In this document: piece after piece, positions 8,202 to 17,336 of the stretch
Layout: every line of letters begins with the position of its first letter
Position numbering within the stretch: position 1 is the first letter of the stretch
Origin: Clostridia bacterium
GTDB taxonomy: Bacteria > Bacillota > Clostridia > Christensenellales > Pumilibacteraceae
Length of the DNA stretch: 64,000 nt
Assembly (NCBI GenBank): GCA_017500845.1
Contig: JAFVXY010000013.1
Span: 1 to 64,000, forward strand
Reading direction: 5' to 3'
Made by a program: the position numbers and the translations under genes
Notes under the pieces: generated by a model
What the model was told of the DNA's origin: nothing
The model's database searches: none
What the model saw: only the letters and a program-made list of their open reading frames with translations

Positions 8202-10484
8202 TTAGAGCTTGCTTTTTCTAAGCCTTAGAGCATTCAAAAGAACGGACACCGAGCTAAAGCTCATTGCCGCCGCACCAATCATCGGGCTAAGAAGCGGCCC
8301 GCCAAAGAGGTGCAAAAGTCCTGCCGCAACGGGTATGCCGACGGTGTTATAGCCAAACGCCCAGAACAAATTTTGCTTTATCGTGCGCATGGTTTTTTTA
8401 CTAAGCGTGATTGCCGCGCTTACATCCATAAGGTCGGAATGCACCAGTACAATATCCGCCGACTCGATTGCAACGTCCGTGCCCGAGCCGATTGCGATTC
8501 CTACGTCAGACACGGCAAGCGCAGGCGCGTCGTTGATTCCGTCGCCCACCATAGCAACGGTTTTTCCCTCTGCCATAAGCCGCTTGACAACCTCACTTTT
8601 GTCAGAAGGCAACACCTCGGCAATAACCTTGCTTACGCCGACCTGCTTTGCAATAGCGTTAGCCGTTTTTTGATTGTCGCCCGTCAGCATAACGACCTCT
8701 ATACCCATCTCGTGCAGCCTTGCGATCGCCTTAGCACTCGTTTCCTTAACGACGTCCGCTACTGCAATAATGCCGCAAAGAACGCCGTCCACTGCCACGA
8801 GCATGGGGGTTTTGCCCTCGTCAGCAAGCGAAGCAACCCTTTCGTCCGCACCGCCCGCTATCCCGAACTCGCTCATAAGCAAGGCGTTGCCAACGAGAAT
8901 TTGCTTGCCCGATACCTCTGCCTTAATTCCTCTGCCGGCAAGCGCCTCAAAGGAATCACAGTGCGGAATTTCCACCTTTGCACTTGCGTAATCCACGATT
9001 GCCACAGCAAGCGGATGCTCGGACTGCTTTTCGGCAGAAGCACAAAGCGCAAGCATTTCGTTGCTGTCCATATCGCCGAAAGTATTTATATCAGTCACCG
9101 TTGGCTTGCCGCAGGTTACCGTTCCCGTTTTGTCCAAAACGACCGTTGTAATTTTGTGCGCCGTTTCCAGCGCCTCACCGCTTTTTATCAAAATTCCATG
9201 CTCTGCACCCAGTCCCGTACCTACCATAATTGCCGTGGGCGTAGCAAGTCCAAGCGCACACGGACAAGCTATTACAAGCACCGATATGAAAATTGTCAGC
9301 GCAAATTCTACGTCAAGGCCTGTACCAAAAAGCCACGCAAGTGCGGATACAAGCGCAATCAAACAGACGGTCGGGACAAAAATTCCCGATACCGTATCGG
9401 CGATTTTTGCAATCGGCGCCTTAGAGCCTTGCGCTTCCTCGACCAGCCTAATGATTTGAGCAAGCGCGGTGTCGCCGCCCACCCTTTCGGCACGGAATTT
9501 TATACTGCCATTCGTATTGATGGAAGCCGCAAAAACCTTGTCGCCCGACCTTTTGCGAACGGGAATACTCTCGCCCGTAAGCATGCTTTCGTCAATTGAT
9601 GTTTCACCCTCTACGACAATACCGTCTACCGGAACCTTGCTACCCGGCTTAACTACTATAATATCACCCACGCACACCTCGGTGATGGGAATTTCCTTTT
9701 CCTCGTCGCCAATAATCACGATTGCCGTTTTGGGCGCAAGACCCATCAGCTTTTTGATTGCCGCACCCGTCTTTCCCTTAGAAACCGCCTCCAGCGACTT
9801 GCCCAAAAGTATAAGCGTAATGATTACCGCCGCCGACTCGAAATACAGCGAATGAACCCTGCTTCCGTCACCCATGGCAATCAAAACGGTGCTATATATG
9901 CTAAAAATTATTGCCGCAGATGTTCCCACCGCTATCAGCGAATCCATGTTGGGGCTTTTGCTAAATAGCGCCTTGTACCCCACCGTGTAGAATTTGTAGC
10001 CAACGCAAACGGACGGAACGACAAGCGCAAGCTGAATAAGCGCGTACGCCAGCGGATACTTCTCCATAAGCGTGTGGAGCGCATGGCTAAAAGGCATAGC
10101 AAACGGAAGCATTGGCACCATCGCCACGTACAAAAGCGGCAAAGCAAAGCATGCCGAAACGATGAGCTTAGTCCACATAGCCTTAAGCTCTTTTCTCTTT
10201 TGCTCCTCGCGTTTTTCGGCTGCACTCACGCCGTCCTCGATTACGGTATATCCCGCCTTTTTTATAGCCTCGTTTATTTGATGCTGTCGCACCTTGCTTT
10301 TGTCAAAGGTGACCGCCGCCTTTTCGGTAGCAATATTTACAAAAACCTTGCTTACGCCGTCAAGAGCACAAATAGCACGCTCTACCCTGCCTACGCAGGC
10401 GGCGCACGTCATACCGCCAACGCCAATCAAAACGTTTGCTTGCTCGTCGCTTGTTAATTCATTTTCTTTTTCAAGTTCTGCCAT
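8202..10484 (-). CDS. copA: Copper-type P1B ATPase
   Basis: A heavy-metal P-type ATPase of 760 residues that exports Cu+ (by family) across the membrane using ATP. Visible in order are one N-terminal metal-binding domain with GMTCAACVGRVE (about residue 24), the membrane CPCALGLATPTA motif (about 405), the phosphorylation loop DKTGTVTCGKP (about 448), SEHPLA (about 487) and GDGINDAPALAVSD (about 645). The CPC plus GMTCAAC signature favours Cu+ (or Ag+). I start at ATG 10484; no Shine-Dalgarno is visible, and a promoter places the transcript start on the ATG. No copZ or csoR gene is adjacent; the ArsR gene at 3.4 kb has no visible link. Confidence 0.93.
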   Translation of the reverse strand: MAELEKENELTSDEQANVLIGVGGMTCAACVGRVERAICALDGVSKVFVNIATEKAAVTFDKSKVRQHQINEAIKKAGYTVIEDGVSAAEKREEQKRKELKAMWTKLIVSACFALPLLYVAMVPMLPFAMPFSHALHTLMEKYPLAYALIQLALVVPSVCVGYKFYTVGYKALFSKSPNMDSLIAVGTSAAIIFSIYSTVLIAMGDGSRVHSLYFESAAVIITLILLGKSLEAVSKGKTGAAIKKLMGLAPKTAIVIIGDEEKEIPITEVCVGDIIVVKPGSKVPVDGIVVEGETSIDESMLTGESIPVRKRSGDKVFAASINTNGSIKFRAERVGGDTALAQIIRLVEEAQGSKAPIAKIADTVSGIFVPTVCLIALVSALAWLFGTGLDVEFALTIFISVLVIACPCALGLATPTAIMVGTGLGAEHGILIKSGEALETAHKITTVVLDKTGTVTCGKPTVTDINTFGDMDSNEMLALCASAEKQSEHPLAVAIVDYASAKVEIPHCDSFEALAGRGIKAEVSGKQILVGNALLMSEFGIAGGADERVASLADEGKTPMLVAVDGVLCGIIAVADVVKETSAKAIARLHEMGIEVVMLTGDNQKTANAIAKQVGVSKVIAEVLPSDKSEVVKRLMAEGKTVAMVGDGINDAPALAVSDVGIAIGSGTDVAIESADIVLVHSDLMDVSAAITLSKKTMRTIKQNLFWAFGYNTVGIPVAAGLLHLFGGPLLSPMIGAAAMSFSSVSVLLNALRLRKSKL

Positions 10485-10490
10485 AAATAA

Positions 10491-10519
10491 ATAATACCAC
10501 AACCAAAACGATTAGTCAA
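10491..10519 (-). promoter_or_regulatory. copA promoter, apparently leaderless
   Basis: Minus-strand -35 TTGACT (10514-10519), 17-bp spacer, -10 TATTAT (10491-10496). A start 7 nt downstream falls on the A of the copA ATG at 10484. Confidence 0.7.
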
Positions 10520-10626
10520 CAGGCAAAGCCTGTTTTTGTGCCGAAGCATTGCTCCTTTTTGGGCGCAAGCAAAGCTTGGCTTTGGGCGCGGCGGGCGTTG
10601 TACGCTAAACAAGCCTAATTTGCGCT
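10518..10626. repeat. Mosaic intergenic repeat, copy 2
   Basis: Contains CAGGCAAAGCCTG plus a T run, then CAAGCAAAGCTTGGCTTTGGGCGC (split here at the shared GCTTTGGGCGC end), then ACGCTAAACAAGCCT followed by TTTGCGCTG. The same modules occur in another order at 58977-59078. No gene is supported here; a 74-codon minus frame across it is repeat-derived. Confidence 0.65.
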
Positions 10627-10712
10627 GAAAGTATACGTTTTTCTTTTGCCTTAAACGCGGTAACACGCCGCATTTCATGCTTTTAATATCAAACGGCTAT
10701 TGCGACTAAGCC

Positions 10713-10747
10713 AAAAAAAATATCCACCGACATAAGCCGATGGATAT
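10713..10747 (-). terminator. Terminator of rplM-rpsI
   Basis: Minus-strand stem ATATCCATCGGC / GTCGGTGGATAT (with two G-U pairs) around TTAT, followed by eight U residues, 16 nt past the rpsI stop. Confidence 0.85.
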
Positions 10748-10762
10748 AATTGCGATAATAGA

Positions 10763-11173
10763 TTATCTCTTGCTGAACTGCGGAGCCTTACGAGCCTTTT
10801 TAAGACCGTACTTTTTACGCTCCTTCATTCTCGGGTCACGAGTGAGGAAGCCTGCCTTCTTAAGCGGAGCGCGGTAAGCGATATCTGCCTCGCAAAGCGC
10901 TCTTGCAATACCGTGACGGATTGCGCCTGCCTGACCGGAAATTCCGCCGCCCTTTACGTTTACCATAACGTCGAACTTGTCGGTTACACCAACGAGAACG
11001 AGGGGCTGATTTACGATTTGCTTCAAGGTGTCAAGGCCGAAATAGTTGTCAAGCTCGCGCTTGTTTACAACGATTGCGCCGTTGCCCGGCAAAAGTCTAA
11101 CTCTTGCGATTGCCTTCTTGCGGCGACCTGTACCCAAATACTGAATCTTCTTCTTATTAACCGTCTTAGCCAT
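10763..11173 (-). CDS. rpsI: Ribosomal protein S9
   Basis: A 136-residue S9 of the small subunit. The family core [14 protein letters not shown] appears at residues 15-28, [19 protein letters not shown] in the centre, and the basic tail ends [12 protein letters not shown], whose terminal Lys-Arg reaches the P-site tRNA in known ribosomes. It begins 5 nt after the rplM stop, so the pair is cotranscribed and probably coupled. Length and motifs are normal. Confidence 0.97.
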   Translation of the reverse strand: MAKTVNKKKIQYLGTGRRKKAIARVRLLPGNGAIVVNKRELDNYFGLDTLKQIVNQPLVLVGVTDKFDVMVNVKGGGISGQAGAIRHGIARALCEADIAYRAPLKKAGFLTRDPRMKERKKYGLKKARKAPQFSKR

Positions 11174-11178
11174 AATAG

Positions 11179-11634
11179 TTATACCTCATACCTCTTTTTC
11201 TGAAGCTCTAAAACCTCGGGCTTCTGAGCAAGATGCTCGTGTCTTTCATCCTTGTACACGCGAAGCTTTTTGATCATCTGTCTGCCAAGTCTGTTCTTGG
11301 GAAGCATACCCTTAACAGCCTCGTAAACAGCCTCGTCGCTCTTTTCTGCCATGTACTTCTTGTACTGAACTTCCTTCATTCCGCCCATATAAAGGGTGTG
11401 GTGGCGCTTGAACTTCTTATCAAGCTTTCTGCCGGTAAGCACTGCCTTGTCGGAATTGATAACGATTACGTAGTCGCCGGTATCAACGTGCGGAGTAAAG
11501 ATGGGCTTATTCTTGCCACGAAGCACTGCTGCAACCTGGCTTGCAAGTCTACCGAGGGGCTGATTAGCCGCGTCAACAACATACCACTTGCGCTGAGCCG
11601 CCATCTCCTCATTTTTTGCCATAAAAGTCTTCAT
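11179..11634 (-). CDS. rplM: Ribosomal protein L13
   Basis: A 151-residue L13 of the large subunit. I choose the ATG at 11634 ([11 protein letters not shown]) because Bacillota L13 proteins commonly begin with a MKS/TFMAK sequence and an AAGGA lies upstream; the longer frame begins inside the leader. The core [18 protein letters not shown], the [16 protein letters not shown] segment and [11 protein letters not shown] match the family. The transcript has a leader of about 150 nt. Confidence 0.97.
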   Translation of the reverse strand: MKTFMAKNEEMAAQRKWYVVDAANQPLGRLASQVAAVLRGKNKPIFTPHVDTGDYVIVINSDKAVLTGRKLDKKFKRHHTLYMGGMKEVQYKKYMAEKSDEAVYEAVKGMLPKNRLGRQMIKKLRVYKDERHEHLAQKPEVLELQKKRYEV

Positions 11635-11783
11635 TTTATGAATCATCCTTATAATAAAATATTGTTGCACTTTTGCGGCGAAATTTCACGCTGACGCCCA
11701 AAAACGACTACTTTTTACGCGGCTAAGGCGCTAACATACAGGGGGCTAATCCTAAATGCCCGCACCTCACCTAATAAATAAGC
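11635..11783 (-). ncRNA. 5' leader of rplM-rpsI, L13-leader candidate
   Basis: About 150 nt separate the mapped promoter from the rplM start, and no frame is encoded. The leader is GC-richer than nearby spacers and can form several short stems; one pairs GTTAGCGCC-type and GGCG-type stretches. Bacillota often have an autoregulatory L13 leader RNA (Rfam family L13_leader) at exactly this place. I infer identity from position and structure potential, not from a verified fold. Confidence 0.45.
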
Positions 11784-11789
11784 CTTTAT

Positions 11790-11818
11790 ATTTTACACAA
11801 CATTGTACCGCTTGTCAA
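11790..11818 (-). promoter_or_regulatory. Promoter of rplM-rpsI
   Basis: Minus-strand -35 TTGACA (11813-11818), 17-bp spacer, -10 TAAAAT (11790-11795), preceded by TGTG as a weak extended -10. Confidence 0.8.
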
Positions 11819-11864
11819 CTAAAATAACCGCTTATCCACCCAAATTTTGCAAAATCCTAAGTTT

Positions 11865-12545
11865 TTAATCTAAATCTATTATGTAATCATCTAATATGAT
11901 TAATCTTTTCAGCTCATAATCATAAGCTACAAACACACATTTGTATTCGCCATCCGACGGATACGTGTTGTATTCGCCACTTGTTATATTGTAGAACACG
12001 AATCGGTCAAAAGCCTCGGATTCATATTGAATATCAAACGGTAATATGCTTTTTATTTTGGAGCTTAGTTCATTTTGCCACAAATGATTGTTTTTTATTT
12101 CGTTTTCAAATTTTACTTTGCTTTCGTTATTAATAATCTTCGCATAGCTTACGTTATATGAATATATTTTATTTGTAGCTATTTTTACATCTTGCGGAAG
12201 GACAAGGCTTATTTTGTTCTCTACCGCAATAATCTTATCCGGCTCATAAGAAACATCGTTGAAAATAAATCTATATGAACCAAAAATTACAAGCAACGGC
12301 AAGCATATAAACGCAATGATAAAGTTCTTTTTATAACGCTGATTACATTTTTTTAATTTTATACCAATCAGAATTGATAAAATTCCAATAGGAATGAATA
12401 ACCACATTATCCATGAGTATCTTACTATTCCCGCAATTCCAAAAATACTCACTTCGCCAACCGCACTTGTTAAAGCAAATGACGCAAACGGCGTAATTAA
12501 AGTCAGCCAAAATAAAATATTGCCTAAACGTTTTTCTTTTTTCAT
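11865..12545 (-). CDS. Membrane protein coupled to the RHS gene, possible immunity protein
   Basis: The 226-residue product has three membrane segments (about residues 8-30, 42-60 and 72-92) and then an extracytoplasmic domain of about 130 residues. I do not recognise the family. It starts 13 nt after the RHS stop; its ribosome site AGGAAG overlaps that stop codon, so translation is coupled. A small membrane protein directly behind an RHS C-terminus is the usual slot for an immunity protein, but this role is inferred from position only. The DNA is AT-rich like the RHS gene, unlike rplM-rpsI next to it. Confidence 0.7.
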   Translation of the reverse strand: MKKEKRLGNILFWLTLITPFASFALTSAVGEVSIFGIAGIVRYSWIMWLFIPIGILSILIGIKLKKCNQRYKKNFIIAFICLPLLVIFGSYRFIFNDVSYEPDKIIAVENKISLVLPQDVKIATNKIYSYNVSYAKIINNESKVKFENEIKNNHLWQNELSSKIKSILPFDIQYESEAFDRFVFYNITSGEYNTYPSDGEYKCVFVAYDYELKRLIILDDYIIDLD

Positions 12546-12558
12546 ATTCTTTTACTTC

Positions 12559-15500
12559 CTATCTATGTATGTTAAAACTAGGCACAGGGCTCACATCCCC
12601 AGTAGTTATAAGCTTATATATCCAATAAACCGCAGCAAATAAACCACCTGTATTTGCACCTATCGTGAACCCATCAGTTCTAGTCATGCCATTTCCTAAA
12701 TCGGTATCCCATGCAAATGTAATTGAAGTTCCACCAATTAAGTTTATACTTAGGCTAATATTAAAACTCCCTATACTGACTTGAAGGGCAATGCCTACAG
12801 TTTCTAATTGAATTTCTATTCCTATGATATCAAAAATATTGATTCCAACACCGGCATAATACGTTGTTCCAAACCAGTTCATTACATCAGATGTACTACC
12901 TGCAAAAACATATAACAGACCTGAACGTCCCTGAGTATGCGTTATATATGATGAAATTCCAATTCTTCCAAGAATTCCTGTTGCAATATCAGGAGAATTT
13001 TCCCATCCTGCCGATTTTCTTAATTCGTATCCAAAAATTTTAAATCCTACTTCGCCGCCTGCCACACCTCCTGTAGCAACTGTTGCAATCTCGAATCCTA
13101 CTGTAGCAGATATCGCAAACTCCCCCGTTGGGTCAGTGTACATTACAGGGTTGTTGTTGCAGTATGTATAGAGATTAAGGTGTCCGGCATCAGCGCAGGT
13201 GGATAGCAAATCGTATCTGTCGTGACTGAGGAAGCGCCTAAGAACAGGACTATAATACCTTGTCTGCAGATAGTAATAGTCACTCTCGGTATCCATATAA
13301 TATCCACGGTAGCGGAATGGGTTCGCTGTCGCTATACCGCTTACGTTTGTTTCTATACCATAGTTGCCCCAGGTATCATACTGGTACTCTGCTACTACTT
13401 CAAGGTCACTGTCCACTATATGTGTTATATTACCGAATATATCCTTGTAATACAAGTATTCCTCGCCGTTATAGCTCATACCTATTACGCCCGTACTGTC
13501 GTAATAGTACTGTATAAGCTCGCCGTCACGGTCCTCTGCAATTATGCTTGTACCGTCATAATAGTACCTTGTTGTGCTTGTTACTACTCCGTTTTCTATC
13601 CTTTCCTTTTTGTATCTTAAACCACTTTCGTCATAAAAATACCTATACGTACCGTTAGAATTTGTTACGGCTTCAAGCTTGTTGCCCTGTGTCCAGGTTA
13701 AGCTTACATTCCCGGTACCTTGCTCATTCGTATACCCGCTTATGTTTCCGTTGGCATCATGATTTAAGTGGTACGTCAACATTAAGTTGTTAAGTCCATC
13801 ATATCGGTAGTCCAAATATACGTCTGCGGCGGCATTCTCTTCCCTTGTAAGTCTACCCGCTTTGTCATACCAGTAGTATATTCTTTCTCCCCCATAATTT
13901 ACATCGTAAATATTACCGTAATCATCATATTCTAATCTATAAGTTGTAGTAATAGAATTGCTTTCTTTTGATGTTCCCCTTTTTAATTCCATTTTGGTCA
14001 GTTGACCTTTGGTATTATACTCGTATGTATATTTTACATAATTATTCTCATGGGTGTTTGTCTTGGACACTAATTTATTCTCTTCGTCATAAACATAATC
14101 AGTAATATACTTTTTGTTATTAGCTTCATTGTCATCGATTATTTTCTCATCAGTTTCTTGACTTAACAGGCCAAGCATATTCGACCCATATTCTACACTA
14201 AAGGCTCTCTCTATATCTTGCGAAGACGAAGTGCCGTGTGTAAAGGTGTAGCTACTGCCTGCATAATAGCCGTTTGCGTCATACGTAGCCGTGTTGTTAT
14301 ATACATAATTACCACTTGTTACTGTCTCGGTATAGGTTCTTACCTCTAATCCCTCGCTATACTCCTTTATTATATCGTTGCCTTCCTTAGCTACCTTAGT
14401 TATCTCGCCATAATCATTATAGGTATAGTCGTATTTTGCTTGAGTGGTGTTACCTAAGCTGTATTTTACGCTGGTGATAAAGCCAATATCATTATAAAAA
14501 TATTCTTCCTTTTGTCCGTCTGCGTATGTTATTGTATCTTTTGTCGTATAAGTATTATGCATTGAATAGCTTATAAGGTCTTGGTTATTATAGTTTATTC
14601 CCACTATATCACCATAACCGTTGTAATCGTAGGTGTATAAATTTATATCTGACCCAATTGGCACGGAATTGTCCCAGCTTCCGTTGTTATTGGAGGATCT
14701 TTCTTTCTTATAGCCTACAAATTTATTGCCATCGTATATATATTCTACTGTACCCTTTTTGTCTTTTATTTTGGTTACATTTCCTAACTCGTCATAGGTA
14801 TACACAATTAAAGCGTCTCGTAGCCCCTCATAATCCACCTCAAGCACTGCGTCCAAAAGTATTTCGGCAAGCTGTGGGTTTTGCATATATTCATATGCAT
14901 AAAGTGTACCCTCTACCGTTTTTTCACATATCAAAAAGTCTAGGTCGTTATATTCGTATTCTTGCGTTCCTTGCTTTGTCGTTTTCTTTGTTAACCTATT
15001 TCTTTCGTCATATTCATACTCAACTTCTTCGGTACTCTCTTTTGCGTTCGTTACCGTCTTCGTTTCCGTGCTTGTCACCAAATCATTTTCGTTATAGGTA
15101 TATGTAGTCTCTTGATATCCTCCTTTTGCGTGAGTGAACTTTTCTTTGATGACCTTGCCGTTTTCCACCTTTGTTACCGTTTTGCCTTGAGGTGTCACCA
15201 CGATATTTTCTGTTTGTCCTGCTTTGTATATTCCGTAATCCTTACTACAAATAGACGTTTCTTCCTTACTGACCATTTCGCCTATGCCCGCAAATGCTAT
15301 TGTTGTGCCAAATGCTCCGGACTCATGGAGTCTTATTCCCGCCTGAATATCCACATCCTTATGTGTAATAGGCAACAAAAAGAACATTCCGTTGTCGGGA
15401 ATTTTTATCGTATCCGTCGAGCCAGTTCCCTGTCCTCCTACTGTATTATAATACATGCTTACTTTGCTGCCATATCCCGTAACATAAGCTACATATACGG

Positions 15501-17199
15501 GGTTGGAATACTTAGCAATATCTTTCTTTGCTATTGTTGTATATGTATTATTCAACACGCTGTAATTTTTAAATTTATATTCCTTATGGTCAAACTCTGC
15601 CGTTAGAGTCGTTATTTCTGTTATGGCTCCATTTCTGTTGTACGTCTTTGTATAGCTTATATTTGTGGGGAATGTTCTATTATCTCTATGAATCATTCCA
15701 CTGCTCTTTATTCCTACCGCATTATCGTAGCTGTGTATCTTTTCTCCCTTAAATACTCCGTACTCGTCATATACATTTAATATGCTACTATTATCATATA
15801 ATTCAAAATGCCCTAACACAATTTCGTGGTCATTACTGCCTGCATTTTGCGCTATAGACGATACATCAGTCACATAGGGGATTGTTATGTCCTCTGACGT
15901 ATTTATTATTAATCCATGACCACCGCCATAGCGGTTGTATATGTTCACAAAATCTGTTCCCAACTCATACGTTATCTTTACCAGTTGCTCATCATTAATA
16001 TCCTTTACAGATATTAGCTTGTTGTCCGTATATGAAAGCTGTACTCTATGTGCCTTTTCGTATACATAATCTAGGTCGTCCCCTATCGGCACTATTTGAA
16101 ACGCTCCGTACATTTCTGCAAGCTTGTTACTTGTATTATATTCAAAATTTATAATTTGATAGTCATAACCGTTTATACGGTTTTTTATACAATTTATTTG
16201 GTTGTTTTGGTAATATATTATACCTATGTTATCCCCATTTTTGGTGTATATGTCTATCAATCTGCCTAAGCTATCAAAGCTCATAAAAGCAAAGCCCGTG
16301 CCATCTAACATTTTTCTATCAGTAGAATTGTATGTATACCCAAGCATTACATTGTTATATTCTGTATTGTTTTCTTCATCCGAGGTAGGCAAAAAGTTAT
16401 GCACCGTTCCGTCTGCATCCACATAAAGATATCCCACGATCCTCTTATTGATGGTACCGTTTTCTGCGTATCGCTCGTACAGCGGCACCATATACTGCTC
16501 TATATTTAGCTTGATATCCTCGCCATAATAGTCCTGTGTATTATCCATACCACTTACGCCTTGCATAAGCTTTCGCCTTAACGCCGAAAAGCCAGGATTG
16601 TAGTATGCTGTAACAGCCATTGCCGCACTTGGCGCTTGCAATGATATGTACGGAATTTCTACCGTGCACGACAGCGTTTGCGGCTTAACATATATACTGT
16701 AATCGCCGCCATCATAGCTGTACGGATTATACGTGCCTTCTACGCCCCATTCTTCTACATAGTAATCTCTTGTATTCTCGATATATGCTCTTGACATATT
16801 ACCTGCCGAGCTGTTCACATTTTCTATTTCCTTGTACAACCCATCATCATCAAGGTAATGGATAGGCATTGCATACGTTTCCCTCATATACGTTCCGTCT
16901 GACATATAAAAGTGCTTTTCGTATTCGCTTCGCTTGTACTCTGCCTCGTACAGTATATATGCTTCCTCTTGCTCGGCGGGAGTGCTGTGCATATCCTCTA
17001 CGCTAAAGTCAGGCTCGTATGTAGATTCTTGCTCTTGCTCGACTTGCTGCGACTGCTCGCTTTCTCCCCCTGCGCTTTTGATTTCCTCTGCCAAGACCGT
17101 CATTGTCTCGGGTAAGAATACAATCATCATGACAACTATAAGCAGTATTGATACTGCTTTAGTTATGAAGTTGACTCTCTTGCGTCTTTGCTTGTCCAT
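12559..17199 (-). CDS. Secreted RHS/YD-repeat surface protein
   Basis: A 1546-residue exported protein. A basic N-terminus and hydrophobic stretch (residues 13-37, ending TVLAEE) form a signal peptide, followed by an acidic Gln-rich segment. A long run of YD repeats (YTYNENDLV, YEYDERNRL, YIYDGNKFV and many more) follows in the middle. The RHS-associated core ends in LQTRYYSPVLRRFLSHD, then NLYTYCNNNPVMYTDPTG (about residue 1355). After that junction comes a 184-residue tail (1363-1546) that I do not recognise: hydrophobic, Gly/Ile-rich, with no nuclease-like His motif. RHS proteins usually encapsulate a C-terminal toxin. The gene is AT-rich and flanked by core genes, suggesting transfer. Confidence 0.92.
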   Translation of the reverse strand: MDKQRRKRVNFITKAVSILLIVVMMIVFLPETMTVLAEEIKSAGGESEQSQQVEQEQESTYEPDFSVEDMHSTPAEQEEAYILYEAEYKRSEYEKHFYMSDGTYMRETYAMPIHYLDDDGLYKEIENVNSSAGNMSRAYIENTRDYYVEEWGVEGTYNPYSYDGGDYSIYVKPQTLSCTVEIPYISLQAPSAAMAVTAYYNPGFSALRRKLMQGVSGMDNTQDYYGEDIKLNIEQYMVPLYERYAENGTINKRIVGYLYVDADGTVHNFLPTSDEENNTEYNNVMLGYTYNSTDRKMLDGTGFAFMSFDSLGRLIDIYTKNGDNIGIIYYQNNQINCIKNRINGYDYQIINFEYNTSNKLAEMYGAFQIVPIGDDLDYVYEKAHRVQLSYTDNKLISVKDINDEQLVKITYELGTDFVNIYNRYGGGHGLIINTSEDITIPYVTDVSSIAQNAGSNDHEIVLGHFELYDNSSILNVYDEYGVFKGEKIHSYDNAVGIKSSGMIHRDNRTFPTNISYTKTYNRNGAITEITTLTAEFDHKEYKFKNYSVLNNTYTTIAKKDIAKYSNPVYVAYVTGYGSKVSMYYNTVGGQGTGSTDTIKIPDNGMFFLLPITHKDVDIQAGIRLHESGAFGTTIAFAGIGEMVSKEETSICSKDYGIYKAGQTENIVVTPQGKTVTKVENGKVIKEKFTHAKGGYQETTYTYNENDLVTSTETKTVTNAKESTEEVEYEYDERNRLTKKTTKQGTQEYEYNDLDFLICEKTVEGTLYAYEYMQNPQLAEILLDAVLEVDYEGLRDALIVYTYDELGNVTKIKDKKGTVEYIYDGNKFVGYKKERSSNNNGSWDNSVPIGSDINLYTYDYNGYGDIVGINYNNQDLISYSMHNTYTTKDTITYADGQKEEYFYNDIGFITSVKYSLGNTTQAKYDYTYNDYGEITKVAKEGNDIIKEYSEGLEVRTYTETVTSGNYVYNNTATYDANGYYAGSSYTFTHGTSSSQDIERAFSVEYGSNMLGLLSQETDEKIIDDNEANNKKYITDYVYDEENKLVSKTNTHENNYVKYTYEYNTKGQLTKMELKRGTSKESNSITTTYRLEYDDYGNIYDVNYGGERIYYWYDKAGRLTREENAAADVYLDYRYDGLNNLMLTYHLNHDANGNISGYTNEQGTGNVSLTWTQGNKLEAVTNSNGTYRYFYDESGLRYKKERIENGVVTSTTRYYYDGTSIIAEDRDGELIQYYYDSTGVIGMSYNGEEYLYYKDIFGNITHIVDSDLEVVAEYQYDTWGNYGIETNVSGIATANPFRYRGYYMDTESDYYYLQTRYYSPVLRRFLSHDRYDLLSTCADAGHLNLYTYCNNNPVMYTDPTGEFAISATVGFEIATVATGGVAGGEVGFKIFGYELRKSAGWENSPDIATGILGRIGISSYITHTQGRSGLLYVFAGSTSDVMNWFGTTYYAGVGINIFDIIGIEIQLETVGIALQVSIGSFNISLSINLIGGTSITFAWDTDLGNGMTRTDGFTIGANTGGLFAAVYWIYKLITTGDVSPVPSFNIHR

Positions 17200-17230
17200 T
17201 CTATTTTGTCCTTTTTAATTTATTTGTTTA

Positions 17231-17259
17231 ATTATACCTCATTTTACATTTTTTGTCAA
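17231..17259 (-). promoter_or_regulatory. Promoter of the RHS operon
   Basis: Minus-strand -35 TTGACA (17254-17259), 17-bp spacer, -10 TATAAT (17231-17236). Both boxes are consensus. The leader is about 25 nt with AAGGAC. Confidence 0.85.
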
Positions 17260-17282
17260 TACCCGTTTTTGCTTAAAGTAAT

Positions 17283-17310
17283 AAAAAAAACGAGTGCATT
17301 GTTTGCACCC
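17283..17310 (-). terminator. Terminator of the 17337 lipoprotein gene
   Basis: Minus-strand stem GGGTGCA / TGCACTC with loop AACAA, then eight U residues. Confidence 0.75.
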
Positions 17311-17336
17311 GCCTTGTTTTGTCGCAATATAAATTA

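Noticed and set aside
8202..10502. copA as target of the ArsR protein at 3.4 kb
   Set aside because: No palindrome like ATATGCGCATAT lies near the copA promoter and the genes are 5 kb apart.
10454..10678. 74-codon minus frame between copA and rpsI
   Set aside because: It covers the copA promoter and the mosaic repeat; basic Arg/Lys/Cys-rich translation is typical of repeat DNA.
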